Below, piece by piece: positions 8,951 to 16,537 of a stretch of 64,000 nucleotides of DNA. The stretch covers positions 310,001-374,000 of the forward strand of contig QGGY01000004.1 of the NCBI GenBank assembly GCA_003148945.1, read 5' to 3'. The translations under genes were made by a program, and so were the position numbers. A model generated the notes under the pieces. The model saw nothing but the letters and a program-made list of their open reading frames with translations. It did not search any database and had not been told where the DNA came from. Every line of letters starts with the position of its first letter. Position 1 is the first letter of the stretch. The stretch comes from Murimonas intestini. GTDB taxonomy: Bacteria > Bacillota > Clostridia > Lachnospirales > Lachnospiraceae.

Positions 8951-9044
8951 TGTTACAATACCTCAAAACTGTCTATTTTCATTTTTACTGACTGGTTGTA
9001 TAGTAGTATATATGCTTTAGACAATCATTTAAAGGAGACAAAAA

Positions 9045-9983
9045 ATGACTTACCAATACACGCTTGTTGACTGGCTGCTTTTCTTCTATATCTATTGTTT
9101 TATTGGCTGGTGCATCGAATCCACATTTGTATCTGTTAAAAAGAAAAAGTTTGTAAACCGCGGTTTCATGAGAGGCCCTTTTCTCCCATTGTATGGAAGC
9201 GGCGCCGTTATTATGCTTTTTGCCACGATTCCATTCAGGAATAATATTCTGCTGATCTTCCTGGCTGGGGGACTGGCGGCCACTGTGCTGGAATACATTA
9301 CAGGCGTCTGCATGGAGGCGCTGTTCAAAGTCAGATACTGGGATTACAGCAAACAGCCTTTTAATTTCCAGGGACACATCTGTCTGGGGACGTCCATCGC
9401 ATGGGGAATGCTCTCTATTGCTCTTGTAAAAATCATCCATTCCCCTGTGGAGGGCCTTGTCCTGTCGCTTAATCATACTTTTGCTCTCGCGGCGGCCATT
9501 GTTTTATCAGTATTTATAGCATGTGATTTCATACTATCCTTCAAGGCTGCTCTGGATATAAGAAATATGCTGGAGAAGATGACACGTGCGAAGGAAGAGC
9601 TGGAGAAGATGAGAACCCGACTGGATGCTATTGCCGCATTCTCAGGTCCGGGATTTGCTCCGGACAAAACCCAGAAATCTGCCATAAACTCTTCATCTCT
9701 GGGCGAGCTCCTGGAGAATGTGCGTGAACGCCTGGAAGGACTTGCCCAGAACGAATCTGTAAAGAAAAACACGTCCCAATTCCGTGAGGAACTGGAACGT
9801 TTAAAAGACCAGTATAATGAGCAGAGGGAAAAACGTTCTGACTTAAACAGACACCTGGGCTTCTTCCGCCGTGATCTGCTGAAAGGCCAGCCCACCGCCA
9901 CATCCAGGAAGTTTAAGGAAGCTTATGAAGAACTGAAAGCCGCAGCTGAAGAAAAGCGAAAAAAAGAAAAGCATGATAAATAA
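9045..9983 (+). CDS. CmpB-type membrane protein with C-terminal coiled coil
   Basis: 312 residues. The first 150 carry the CmpB pattern ('FIGWCIESTFVSVKKKKFVN', 'GPFLPLYGSGAV', 'RYWDYSKQPFNFQGHICLG') with about five membrane helices. Residues 165-310 are highly charged, rich in Glu, Lys and Arg with heptad-like leucines, and should form a long cytoplasmic coiled coil that the paralogue at 7073 lacks. GGAG lies 9 bases before the ATG. It is divergent from the DUF975/CmpB operon with the 141-bp repeat between. Function not established. Confidence 0.85.
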   Translation: MTYQYTLVDWLLFFYIYCFIGWCIESTFVSVKKKKFVNRGFMRGPFLPLYGSGAVIMLFATIPFRNNILLIFLAGGLAATVLEYITGVCMEALFKVRYWDYSKQPFNFQGHICLGTSIAWGMLSIALVKIIHSPVEGLVLSLNHTFALAAAIVLSVFIACDFILSFKAALDIRNMLEKMTRAKEELEKMRTRLDAIAAFSGPGFAPDKTQKSAINSSSLGELLENVRERLEGLAQNESVKKNTSQFREELERLKDQYNEQREKRSDLNRHLGFFRRDLLKGQPTATSRKFKEAYEELKAAAEEKRKKEKHDK

Positions 9984-9988
9984 AAAAA

Positions 9989-10036
9989 GGCACTGCGCAG
10001 CCGATACATCAGCTGTTCTGCAGTGCCTCATCTTTT
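9989..10036. terminator. Bidirectional intrinsic terminator
   Basis: GGCACTGC (9989-9996) pairs with GCAGTGCC (10020-10027); an A run precedes it and a T run follows, so it suits both the CmpB-like gene and the convergent rpsR. Confidence 0.85.
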
Positions 10037-10039
10037 TAA

Positions 10040-10303
10040 TTAGTCCTGAACGTATGGCATCAGCGCTATATGGCGTGCTCTCTTGATTGCTACTGTAAGA
10101 GCTCTCTGATGCTTTGCACAGTTTCCTGTGATTCTGCGGGGAAGGATTTTTCCTCTCTCAGATACATATCTTTTTAATTTATTTACATCTTTGTAATCGA
10201 TCTCGTTATTCTCTTTACCACAGAATACACAGACTTTTTTTCTCCTGCGTCCGCCTCTTCTCTTCATTGGAGAATCCGGTCTCTCAGATTTATTGTAAGC
10301 CAT
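10040..10303 (-). CDS. rpsR: 30S ribosomal protein S18
   Basis: 87 residues, normal length for bacterial S18. The C-terminal core is unmistakable: '[20 protein letters not shown]', '[20 protein letters not shown]' and 'ARHIALMPY'. The N-terminus has CVFCG, a two-Cys motif like that of Zn-binding (C+) S18 forms. It binds S6 on the platform of the small subunit. Last gene of rpsF-ssb-rpsR. Confidence 0.98.
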   Translation of the reverse strand: MAYNKSERPDSPMKRRGGRRRKKVCVFCGKENNEIDYKDVNKLKRYVSERGKILPRRITGNCAKHQRALTVAIKRARHIALMPYVQD

Positions 10304-10365
10304 TTATATTACCTCCTTTTTAGTTTAAACTTTTAAATTATTCATAAGCCATTCCGGCCCCCGGC

Positions 10366-10815
10366 CTAATTGAACGGCAATTCTTCATCTATTCCGTCAG
10401 GAATATTCATGAAGCCATCTGCGCTTGAAGCTGCGCTGGGTGTCGGCCTCGCTGGTGCTGACGGCTGAAATCCCCCATCATTGTTCGCTGATGCTGCCTT
10501 GCTCTCTGCGAATTCCTGATCTTCAACCACAACATCTGTTGTATAGACTTTCTGACCTTCCTTATTGGTGTAACTTCCGGTCTGAATACGTCCGGTAATG
10601 ACAACCTTAAGGCCCTGATGGAAATATTTCTCTGCAAATTCCGCGCTTTTTCCAAATGCCACACAGCCTATAAAGTCTGCTGTAGCATCGTTGTCCCGCT
10701 TGAACCTTCTGTCAACCGCCAGTGTATATCTGGCAACTGCCATAGAATTATCTCCCGCAGAGTAACGGATCTCAGGATCACGGGTCAAACGCCCCATTAA
10801 AATGACTTTGTTCAT
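10366..10815 (-). CDS. ssb: Single-stranded DNA-binding protein
   Basis: 149 residues with an N-terminal OB fold ('MNKVILMGRLTRDPEIRYSA', 'GLKVVITGRIQTGSY'), a Ser/Ala/Pro-rich flexible linker, and the acidic C-terminal tip 'IDEELPFN' that recruits replication and repair partners. It sits between rpsF and rpsR, the standard operon position in Firmicutes. Confidence 0.97.
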   Translation of the reverse strand: MNKVILMGRLTRDPEIRYSAGDNSMAVARYTLAVDRRFKRDNDATADFIGCVAFGKSAEFAEKYFHQGLKVVITGRIQTGSYTNKEGQKVYTTDVVVEDQEFAESKAASANNDGGFQPSAPARPTPSAASSADGFMNIPDGIDEELPFN

Positions 10816-10834
10816 ACTTTCTCCTCTTTTCTAT

Positions 10835-11122
10835 TTACGCGTCCTGTCTTACGCATAAATATCTGATTACATTTTCCATGATACGGACACGTCTTTCAAG
10901 CTCTGCCGGGCATGTAGAATCAGATTCGAACTGAATGAAGTAATAAAATCCTTCTCTCATTTTCTGAATTTCGTAAGCTAATTTTCTCTTACCCCATTCA
11001 TCAACGTTTGTAATAGTTCCACCGAAACGAGCGATGTATTCCTTTACTTTCTCGATGGTCGCTAATCTTGCGTCGTCTTCGATTTTTGCGTTGACAATAA
11101 CTGCTAATTCGTACTTGTTCAT
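10835..11122 (-). CDS. rpsF: 30S ribosomal protein S6
   Basis: 95 residues, with 'MNKYELAVIVNAKIEDD', 'YIARFGGTITNVDEWGKRKL' and a C-terminal 'ENVIRYLCVR'. Full length for S6, which pairs with S18 on the ribosome platform. First gene of the rpsF-ssb-rpsR operon, with AAGGAGG about 10 bases before its ATG. A short hairpin in the leader (TTCCTG/CAGGAA at 11152-11169) could contribute to control; I could not identify a clear S6:S18 binding motif. Confidence 0.97.
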   Translation of the reverse strand: MNKYELAVIVNAKIEDDARLATIEKVKEYIARFGGTITNVDEWGKRKLAYEIQKMREGFYYFIQFESDSTCPAELERRVRIMENVIRYLCVRQDA

Positions 11123-11203
11123 GCTATTCGCACCTCCTTATGGTCTCTGGCTTCCTGTCCATGCAGGAAACAAGGAATAAATTAAAATATATCACGAAGC
11201 ATT

Positions 11204-11232
11204 ATGATAGCACACTTGTCCAGATTTTTCAA
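11204..11232 (-). promoter_or_regulatory. Sigma-A promoter of rpsF-ssb-rpsR
   Basis: On the minus strand TTGAAA (11227-11232) and TATCAT (11204-11209) with a 17-base spacer, about 80 bases before the rpsF ATG. Confidence 0.65.
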
Positions 11233-11330
11233 GCATTTATCTGCTTTTTTTCCATTTATACCTTTCTTCCTTTTTCTGCAGTCCCTGTTTACATAAATAA
11301 TAATTCTGTTATAATTAATATAGAAGTTTC

Positions 11331-11356
11331 GTAACTGTCCGGTACCTTTACAGTTA
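11331..11356. repeat. Family B short palindromic repeat
   Basis: GTAACTGTCCGGTACC followed by TTTACAGTTA. The ends are inverted (TAACTGT / ACAGTTA). Close relatives are at 28863-28888 and 56145-56182. It lies in the gap between the rpsF promoter and the zinc-ribbon gene. Confidence 0.6.
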
Positions 11357-11411
11357 ATCTCAGCAAAAGGTCCCGCTCACTGTATATTTCATTTTTCAGG
11401 GAGGAATGAGT

Positions 11412-11747
11412 ATGAAAAAATGTAAGACATGTTCTAAAGAAAATTTTGACGGCGCCGCCTATTGCCAGTATTGCGGCAGTAAACTGCCTAAAAGGCCCAG
11501 TATTTCTCTGGGTAAGAAAAATGCGGCCTCCTCGCTGGCTGGAACCGGTATGAGGGGCAGCTCTCTTGCCCCCCTTGGTATGATGTCCATAGAAAATTCT
11601 GCTAAAGAATTAGGAGAGGTCACTGTTGTTAAAAATCTCATTAAAATACAGCCCCTGCCAGACGGCAGCTGGTACTGCCCTGACTGCGGCGAGCTGAACC
11701 AGTCCTTTACTTTTACATGCAAAGGCTGCGGACGGGACTTTATCTAG
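11412..11747 (+). CDS. Double zinc-ribbon protein
   Basis: About 111 residues with two short zinc ribbons: an N-terminal CKTC...CQYCG and a C-terminal CPDCG...CKGCG, joined by a Ser/Gly/Met-rich linker. I place the start at 11412 because GGAGG is 7 bases upstream; the ATG two codons earlier is too close to it. Such proteins are often adaptors or regulators, but no function can be assigned. Its stop codon shares the palindromic bases CTAG (11744-11747) with the stop of the convergent gene, so each strand reads TAG there. Confidence 0.75.
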   Translation: MKKCKTCSKENFDGAAYCQYCGSKLPKRPSISLGKKNAASSLAGTGMRGSSLAPLGMMSIENSAKELGEVTVVKNLIKIQPLPDGSWYCPDCGELNQSFTFTCKGCGRDFI

Positions 11748-12082
11748 TGCGTCCCTCTGATAACCTCTATCCCTCTGCTTTCAATATCAGAGAGGATATC
11801 TGTGATCACCGGGCATTCCTCACCCTGGCGGTCCTTCGTGCAGATACCGGCATGTACCGCCTGCACGCCCTCTTTTACAAGTCTGTCTAATTTTTCCTGC
11901 AGGCCCTTATCCTCACCAGGATGGGCATCGCAGCCATTGCAGCGCATAAATGCTGCAACCACTGTCTCTTCTTCCCGGTACCTCTCAAAGGACCGGGATT
12001 TTTCATTAAATGCCTTCATACAGGCTGCCCCTGTACATACCTCATTTGCCTTCAGGCAGTTAAGCATCGCAATTTTCTTCAT
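11744..12082 (-). CDS. CGGC-domain protein
   Basis: 112 residues. The start 'MKKIAMLNCLKANEVCTGAA', the central 'AFMRCNGCDAHPGED' and 'AVHAGICT' match the CGGC domain family (PF08821), which has conserved Cys and His likely to bind metal; here the name motif is Cys-Asn-Gly-Cys. It follows the B12 importer ATPase gene by about 22 bases on the same strand and is probably the last gene of that riboswitch-controlled operon. Its role there is unknown. Confidence 0.75.
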   Translation of the reverse strand: MKKIAMLNCLKANEVCTGAACMKAFNEKSRSFERYREEETVVAAFMRCNGCDAHPGEDKGLQEKLDRLVKEGVQAVHAGICTKDRQGEECPVITDILSDIESRGIEVIRGTH

Positions 12083-12104
12083 CTGCTTGCCTTTCTTTTA
12101 TTTA

Positions 12105-12878
12105 CTAAGCATAGCGTCCGGGACTGTACAATATATGCAGCAGCCCGTTTTTATCTGTCAGCAGTTCTGCATCAACTTCATATATTTCTTTGATAAATTC
12201 TTTCGTCAGTACATCTGCGGGGGACCCGAATGCCACAATGTTCCCGTCCTTTACCACAAATATCTTATCACAGTACATAGTGGCTATATTCAGATCATGT
12301 ACAGCCGATATGACAGTCAGATTCAGCTCTTTCACAATATCCATGAGCTGCAGCTGGTATTTAATATCAAGATGGTTGGTCGGCTCATCCAAGATCAGGC
12401 AGTTTGTCTTCTGGGCCAGCGCACGGGCAAGAATGACCCTCTGCTGTTCTCCCCCTGACAATGTAGAAAAACTCCTGTCCTTAAATGGTAACATTCCAAC
12501 CTTTTCTAACGCTTCATCCACAATCTTAAAATCTTCTGCATTGTCACGTTCCATAGCTCTTTTATGGGGAGAACGCCCCATCAGCACCACATCCCGGACC
12601 GAAAATTCGAAATTATAATAATTGTGCTGTGCCACAACTGCCATCTCTCTGGCAGATTCCTTAAATGAATACGTATGAAGAGGTTTGCCGTTCAGGCTTA
12701 CCTCGCCTTTTGTGGGATTCAGGACTCTGTAAATACATTTAAGCAGTGTACTCTTACCGCTTCCGTTCGGTCCTATTACGCCGATAAAACCTCCGTCACC
12801 GGCACCTATGCTCACACCCTTTAGTATTTCTGTCCCGCCTATGTTCATTTTTAAATCTTCAGCTCTTATCTGCATCAT
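12105..12878 (-). CDS. ABC transporter ATPase, BtuD/FecE type
   Basis: 257 residues. Walker A GPNGSGKST, signature LSGGEQQR, Walker B LILDEPTNHLD and the switch His in 'VISAVHDLN' are all present, so it should be active. It belongs to the iron-siderophore/cobalamin importer family and energises the permease encoded just upstream; its ATG overlaps the permease stop (ATGA). With a cobalamin riboswitch in front of the operon, cobalamin or a precursor is the likely substrate. Confidence 0.9.
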   Translation of the reverse strand: MMQIRAEDLKMNIGGTEILKGVSIGAGDGGFIGVIGPNGSGKSTLLKCIYRVLNPTKGEVSLNGKPLHTYSFKESAREMAVVAQHNYYNFEFSVRDVVLMGRSPHKRAMERDNAEDFKIVDEALEKVGMLPFKDRSFSTLSGGEQQRVILARALAQKTNCLILDEPTNHLDIKYQLQLMDIVKELNLTVISAVHDLNIATMYCDKIFVVKDGNIVAFGSPADVLTKEFIKEIYEVDAELLTDKNGLLHILYSPGRYA

Positions 12879-13924
12879 TCATTCCCTCCAAACCCGTACC
12901 GTCTGCGGACCATCAGATAAATAAAGCATGGTGCTCCGATAATGGAGGTCAGTATACCGATCGGCAGCTCCGCTCCATGTATGACAACGCGGCAGAGCAC
13001 GTCTGCCCATATGAGAAAAATAGATCCTACCAGCGCGCTGAGAGGAATCAGCTTCTTATGATCTGTTCCTGATATCATACGCACCACATGGGGAATGATC
13101 AGTCCCACAAAACCTATCATTCCTGAGCTGTATACAATAAATCCCACCATGGCAGAGGAAACAAGAAGATACAGCTGCCTCCATCTGTGAAGGTCTGTTC
13201 CCAGCGTGACTGCCGACTCATCACCCAGAAGCATGAGATTCAAAGTCCTGTGCTGGGTCCAGAAAAACAGAGTCCCCAGCAGTATGACAGGGGCTATGAC
13301 CGCCATATTTTCCCATTTCGCACCTGCCAGGCTCCCCATCATCCAGTAAGTAACTGTCTGAATCTTATCCTTGTCATTTACAAGATACACAATAAAATTT
13401 GAAAAAGCTGAACATACTGCGCTCAGTGCCATACCTGCAAGGAGCAGCTTGACTGAATTGGCCCTGCCCCCTACATTTGCCAGTCCCACCACAGCCACAG
13501 AAATACCAAAGGCTCCCAGAAAAGCCATGCCGCCTACTGCATTGGCCCCCAGCGCCACCCCCACTCCAAGCATAATAGAGAGGGTAGCCCCAAGCGATGC
13601 ACCTGAAGAGATACCCAGCACATATGGGTCTGCCAGAGGATTCTTAACTATTGCCTGCATGATGACACCGCAGACAGAAAGTCCCATGCCCACCAGCAGC
13701 GCCAGGATCAGCCTGGGCATTCTGATATACCATACCACATCGTGTACCGGCCCTGCCCCCAGGGCCGTGCCGTCTCCAATGCCGAACAGCTTATAGAGGA
13801 TGATCTCATAGACCTGCTCTATAGTCAGGCTGGAGGATCCTATAGTGACTGCTGCCAGCAGCGATACCCCAAGCGCTGCAAGCAGTACGATACATATGGT
13901 AATATAAGATGCTTTCTTCTTCAT
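12875..13924 (-). CDS. FecCD/BtuC-type ABC permease
   Basis: 349 residues with about ten membrane helices and family marks 'WYIRMPRLILALLVGMGLSV', 'ADPYVLGISSGASLGA', 'GFVGLIIPHVVRMISG' and 'ELPIGILTSIIGAPCFIYLM'. This is the fold of BtuC and FecCD, which take up corrinoids, haem or siderophores. It starts 3 bases after the binding-protein stop and is coupled to the ATPase gene. The riboswitch upstream favours cobalamin over iron chelates. Confidence 0.92.
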   Translation of the reverse strand: MKKKASYITICIVLLAALGVSLLAAVTIGSSSLTIEQVYEIILYKLFGIGDGTALGAGPVHDVVWYIRMPRLILALLVGMGLSVCGVIMQAIVKNPLADPYVLGISSGASLGATLSIMLGVGVALGANAVGGMAFLGAFGISVAVVGLANVGGRANSVKLLLAGMALSAVCSAFSNFIVYLVNDKDKIQTVTYWMMGSLAGAKWENMAVIAPVILLGTLFFWTQHRTLNLMLLGDESAVTLGTDLHRWRQLYLLVSSAMVGFIVYSSGMIGFVGLIIPHVVRMISGTDHKKLIPLSALVGSIFLIWADVLCRVVIHGAELPIGILTSIIGAPCFIYLMVRRRYGFGGNE

Positions 13925-13927
13925 TTT

Positions 13928-14995
13928 TTACTCCTGGTATAATTCCGGATATAATGCTTCACCGATGGCATTCAGTCCGTCAATGGTGCGGATGCCGCTT
14001 GTGTACACATCACTTAAATTCAGAGGAAATACCTGATTATCTTTTACAGCCTTCAGGCTTGAGAAAGCAGGATCCTCTGTGATATTCTTCAGTGCCTCAG
14101 AACCTGCGCCTTCTCCGTACCCTTCCATATGTATCACGAAGATAGCATCAGGATCGAGTGCAACAAGATCTTCTTTTCCGATCTGTCCGTCAGCGTCCGC
14201 CAGCTCTCCGCCCATCTTTGTCACCATGTCGCCTGCAAGCATTGTATCACCGTATACATTGATGGAATCACCGAGGAATTCTACCACAAGCACTTTCTTC
14301 TTTTCCTTGCCTTTAGCTGCCTCTGTCACTTTGTCAACAGCGGCTTCCATCTCATCAACGATGGCCTGGGCTTTATCCTCCACGTTAAAGATCTTTCCAA
14401 TTGTCAGGATATCCTGGTATTCATTCTCCACTGTCCTCTTTTCGCTGATATCATTTGAATTCAGCGCCATGTATGTATTAACGCCATTCTTATGCCAGTA
14501 ATCCACGTCTCCCAGTGATTTTTCAGAGAAGGTGGACTTCCATGCCAGAATAAAATCCGGCTCCAGCATGATTGCCGCTTCTTTGCTCATAGCTGCATTG
14601 CTGTCTGTGAAATCATTAAATTCTTTATCTTCGATTTTAGCATAAGCATCCTGTAAGGAAGGTGTGATATCATCCTTAGTGACACCGATGATAGAGATAA
14701 TATTATCCTCAAGCTCCAGAGCCAGCATAGTCTCCACAGAATTCTGCCATGCAGTAATAACCTTTTTAGGCGCCTCAGTAAAGGTTTCCTCTACAGGTTC
14801 TTTCTCATAATTAAACGTACTGATCGTGAGAGGATAATTAGAGGCGTTTTCATCCTCCGCTTCTGTCTCCTGCACTTCTGTGACAGTTTCCGTTGTCCCT
14901 TCAGCCGCTTCCGCCACTGTTCCATTTCCTGCACCCCAGGCTGTCAGGCCGCAGATCATTCCCGTCATTACAATTGCTACTGCTTTTTTCTTCAT
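13928..14995 (-). CDS. Cobalamin-type ABC binding protein, BtuF/FepB-like
   Basis: About 355 residues from the ATG at 14995 (AGGAG 10 bases upstream); an in-frame ATG 16 codons earlier lacks a ribosome site. It has a signal sequence, an acidic Thr/Glu linker (residues 30-55), then a TroA-like two-lobed domain with 'KKVITAWQNSVETMLALELE', 'LEPDFILAWKSTF' and 'LVALDPDAIFVIHMEGYG'. The place where a lipobox Cys is expected reads Leu-Thr-Ala-Trp-Gly, so it may have lost its lipid anchor. First gene behind the cobalamin riboswitch, followed by permease and ATPase. Confidence 0.88.
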   Translation of the reverse strand: MKKKAVAIVMTGMICGLTAWGAGNGTVAEAAEGTTETVTEVQETEAEDENASNYPLTISTFNYEKEPVEETFTEAPKKVITAWQNSVETMLALELEDNIISIIGVTKDDITPSLQDAYAKIEDKEFNDFTDSNAAMSKEAAIMLEPDFILAWKSTFSEKSLGDVDYWHKNGVNTYMALNSNDISEKRTVENEYQDILTIGKIFNVEDKAQAIVDEMEAAVDKVTEAAKGKEKKKVLVVEFLGDSINVYGDTMLAGDMVTKMGGELADADGQIGKEDLVALDPDAIFVIHMEGYGEGAGSEALKNITEDPAFSSLKAVKDNQVFPLNLSDVYTSGIRTIDGLNAIGEALYPELYQE

Positions 14996-15239
14996 TTTTT
15001 CATTTCTCCTTTGAATGATTTTTATATACCACCGCAGCTGCACATCCTCCCTGAAGGTCTTATTTCACAAGAACAAAGTTTCCCTGAATAAAAAAATGCC
15101 TGCACGATCCGCAGACATTTCATTTATTCCAGCTGGCAGCACAGTATATGCAGCGTGTAAATACACGCCTTCTGCCCCCTGTGCCGGCTGTCATATATTC
15201 TTTATTGGGTGTGGATACTTTCTGCGGAAGATACCAACC

Positions 15240-15410
15240 TTATATTAAGCAGGTTTCCTGGCTCATGGCTCATGCGCAGCAGCATGCCTTCTCACACTTT
15301 CATGCAATGACATTTTATGCCTCTGCTCACCATTTACAGTGACCGGATCGCTTAGGATTTACACCTAATTCCCTATTACCCCACCTTGTGGGCACTTAAT
15401 ATCCTTTTAT
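15240..15410 (-). promoter_or_regulatory. Cobalamin riboswitch
   Basis: On the minus strand the conserved landmarks come in order: 'AGGGAATTAGGTGTAAATCC', 'GCGATCCGGTCACTGTAA', 'GAGAAGGCATG', 'ATGAGCC' and the B12 box GCCAGGAAACCTGC (15249-15262). It binds adenosylcobalamin-type ligands and usually shuts expression off when they are plentiful. It lies about 245 bases before the binding-protein gene, with room for an expression platform. Confidence 0.92.
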
Positions 15411-15424
15411 CAATTACTGCCAAT

Positions 15425-15454
15425 ATACTACACCATATATCTGCAAAAAGTCAA
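15425..15454 (-). promoter_or_regulatory. Promoter of the cobalamin importer operon
   Basis: Minus-strand TTGACT (15449-15454) and TAGTAT (15425-15430), spacer 18, immediately upstream of the riboswitch. Confidence 0.65.
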
Positions 15455-15492
15455 CCCTCGTTTTGACTCATATGCAGATCGGACGTTATAAA

Positions 15493-15518
15493 GTTACTGG
15501 TCACGGAGAAACAATAAC
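15493..15518. repeat. Family A repeat, decayed hairpin
   Basis: GTTACTGGTCACGGAG matches the left arm of the family; the right arm is degraded (AACAATAAC). It lies about 12 bases past the stop of the DUF951 gene. Confidence 0.6.
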
Positions 15519-15529
15519 TTATTAATATA

Positions 15530-15724
15530 CTAATCCTCCGGCTTCCTCAGCCCTCTGGTGTTCTTTTCCACCAGCTTCCTGGCTATCATGATCTGATGTC
15601 CGCATCCCAGGCACTGAAGCCTGAAATCAGCGCCGACCCTCATGATTTTCCACTCGCTGCTTCCGCAGGGATGCTGCTTTTTCAGCTTCACTATATCTCC
15701 GACTTCATAATTAAGCTTTTCCAT
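15530..15724 (-). CDS. DUF951 family protein
   Basis: 64 residues, the family's usual size. It shows 'YEVGDIVKLKKQHPCGSSEW' and 'DFRLQCLGCGHQIMIARK': three Cys and a His that probably bind zinc in a small beta-rich fold. The family is widespread in Firmicutes and lacks a proven role. It follows the sirtuin gene by about 50 bases on the same strand and may be cotranscribed with it. The ribosome site (AAAGGAG) is rather far, about 11 bases. Confidence 0.85.
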   Translation of the reverse strand: MEKLNYEVGDIVKLKKQHPCGSSEWKIMRVGADFRLQCLGCGHQIMIARKLVEKNTRGLRKPED

Positions 15725-15776
15725 TCCCAGCCCAGCTCCTTTACTGAAAAATATGATCTTTCGTAACTATCTTTCC

Positions 15777-16490
15777 CTATATCTGCCCCAATATTTCCCC
15801 GATGCTTCCCTGAACTACAAGATTGGCATACTTATCCTGGGGAGTCACAGTCTTATTAATAACTGTCAGCTTGTCCCCCTGATAATAATCCACAAGTCCT
15901 GCTGCCGGGTATACCACAAGTGAGGTGCCTCCGATAATAAGCATATCAGCCTCAGATATGTAACGTACAGCCTTGGAAAGTGTCGTATTGTCCAGCCCCT
16001 CTTCATAGAGAACCACATCAGGCTTTATTGTTCCCCCGCATTCACACTTTGGCACACCGTGTGATTCCAGCATATACTCTGCATCATAAAATTTATGGCA
16101 TTTCATGCAATAATTCCTGTGGACGCTCCCATGAAGCTCCAGAACCTCCCTGCTGCCCGCCTTCTGGTGAAGGCCGTCAATATTCTGGGTAATGACAGCC
16201 TTCAGCTTGCCCTCTGCTTCCAGCTGCGCAAGCTTTTGATGGGCTGCATTTGGCTGTGCGTTCAGAACAAGCATCTTATTCCTGTAAAACCTGTAAAACT
16301 CTTCTGTGTTCCTCATAAAAAAGGTATGGCTTAAGATAGTTTCAGGCGGATAATCATACTGCTGGTGATACAGCCCGTCAGTGCTCCTAAAGTCAGGTAT
16401 CCCGCTTTCCGTGGAAACTCCCGCCCCACCGAAGAATACAATATTGCTGCTGCCTTCAATCATTTCTCTCAGACGTGATACACTGTCCAT
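15777..16490 (-). CDS. NAD-dependent protein deacylase, sirtuin
   Basis: 237 residues, typical for bacterial Sir2/CobB. It has the NAD site 'GAGVSTESGIPDFRS', the 'TQNIDGLHQKAGS' segment with Asn-Ile-Asp, the catalytic His in 'ELHGSVHR', and a zinc knot CMKC...CEC. It removes acyl groups from lysines using NAD, releasing nicotinamide. AAAGGAGG lies 8 bases before the ATG. It starts 47 bases after the sortase stop, so it may be part of the two-component/sortase operon. Confidence 0.93.
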   Translation of the reverse strand: MDSVSRLREMIEGSSNIVFFGGAGVSTESGIPDFRSTDGLYHQQYDYPPETILSHTFFMRNTEEFYRFYRNKMLVLNAQPNAAHQKLAQLEAEGKLKAVITQNIDGLHQKAGSREVLELHGSVHRNYCMKCHKFYDAEYMLESHGVPKCECGGTIKPDVVLYEEGLDNTTLSKAVRYISEADMLIIGGTSLVVYPAAGLVDYYQGDKLTVINKTVTPQDKYANLVVQGSIGEILGQI

Positions 16491-16537
16491 AACAATATCC
16501 TCCTTTGCCTTTCCCCATCAGCCTTTATCATCAGACT

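Noticed and set aside
9473-9901. 142-codon Ser/Arg-rich frame antisense to the CmpB coiled coil
   Set aside because: Composition is that of a reversed charged coiled coil; no start signal.
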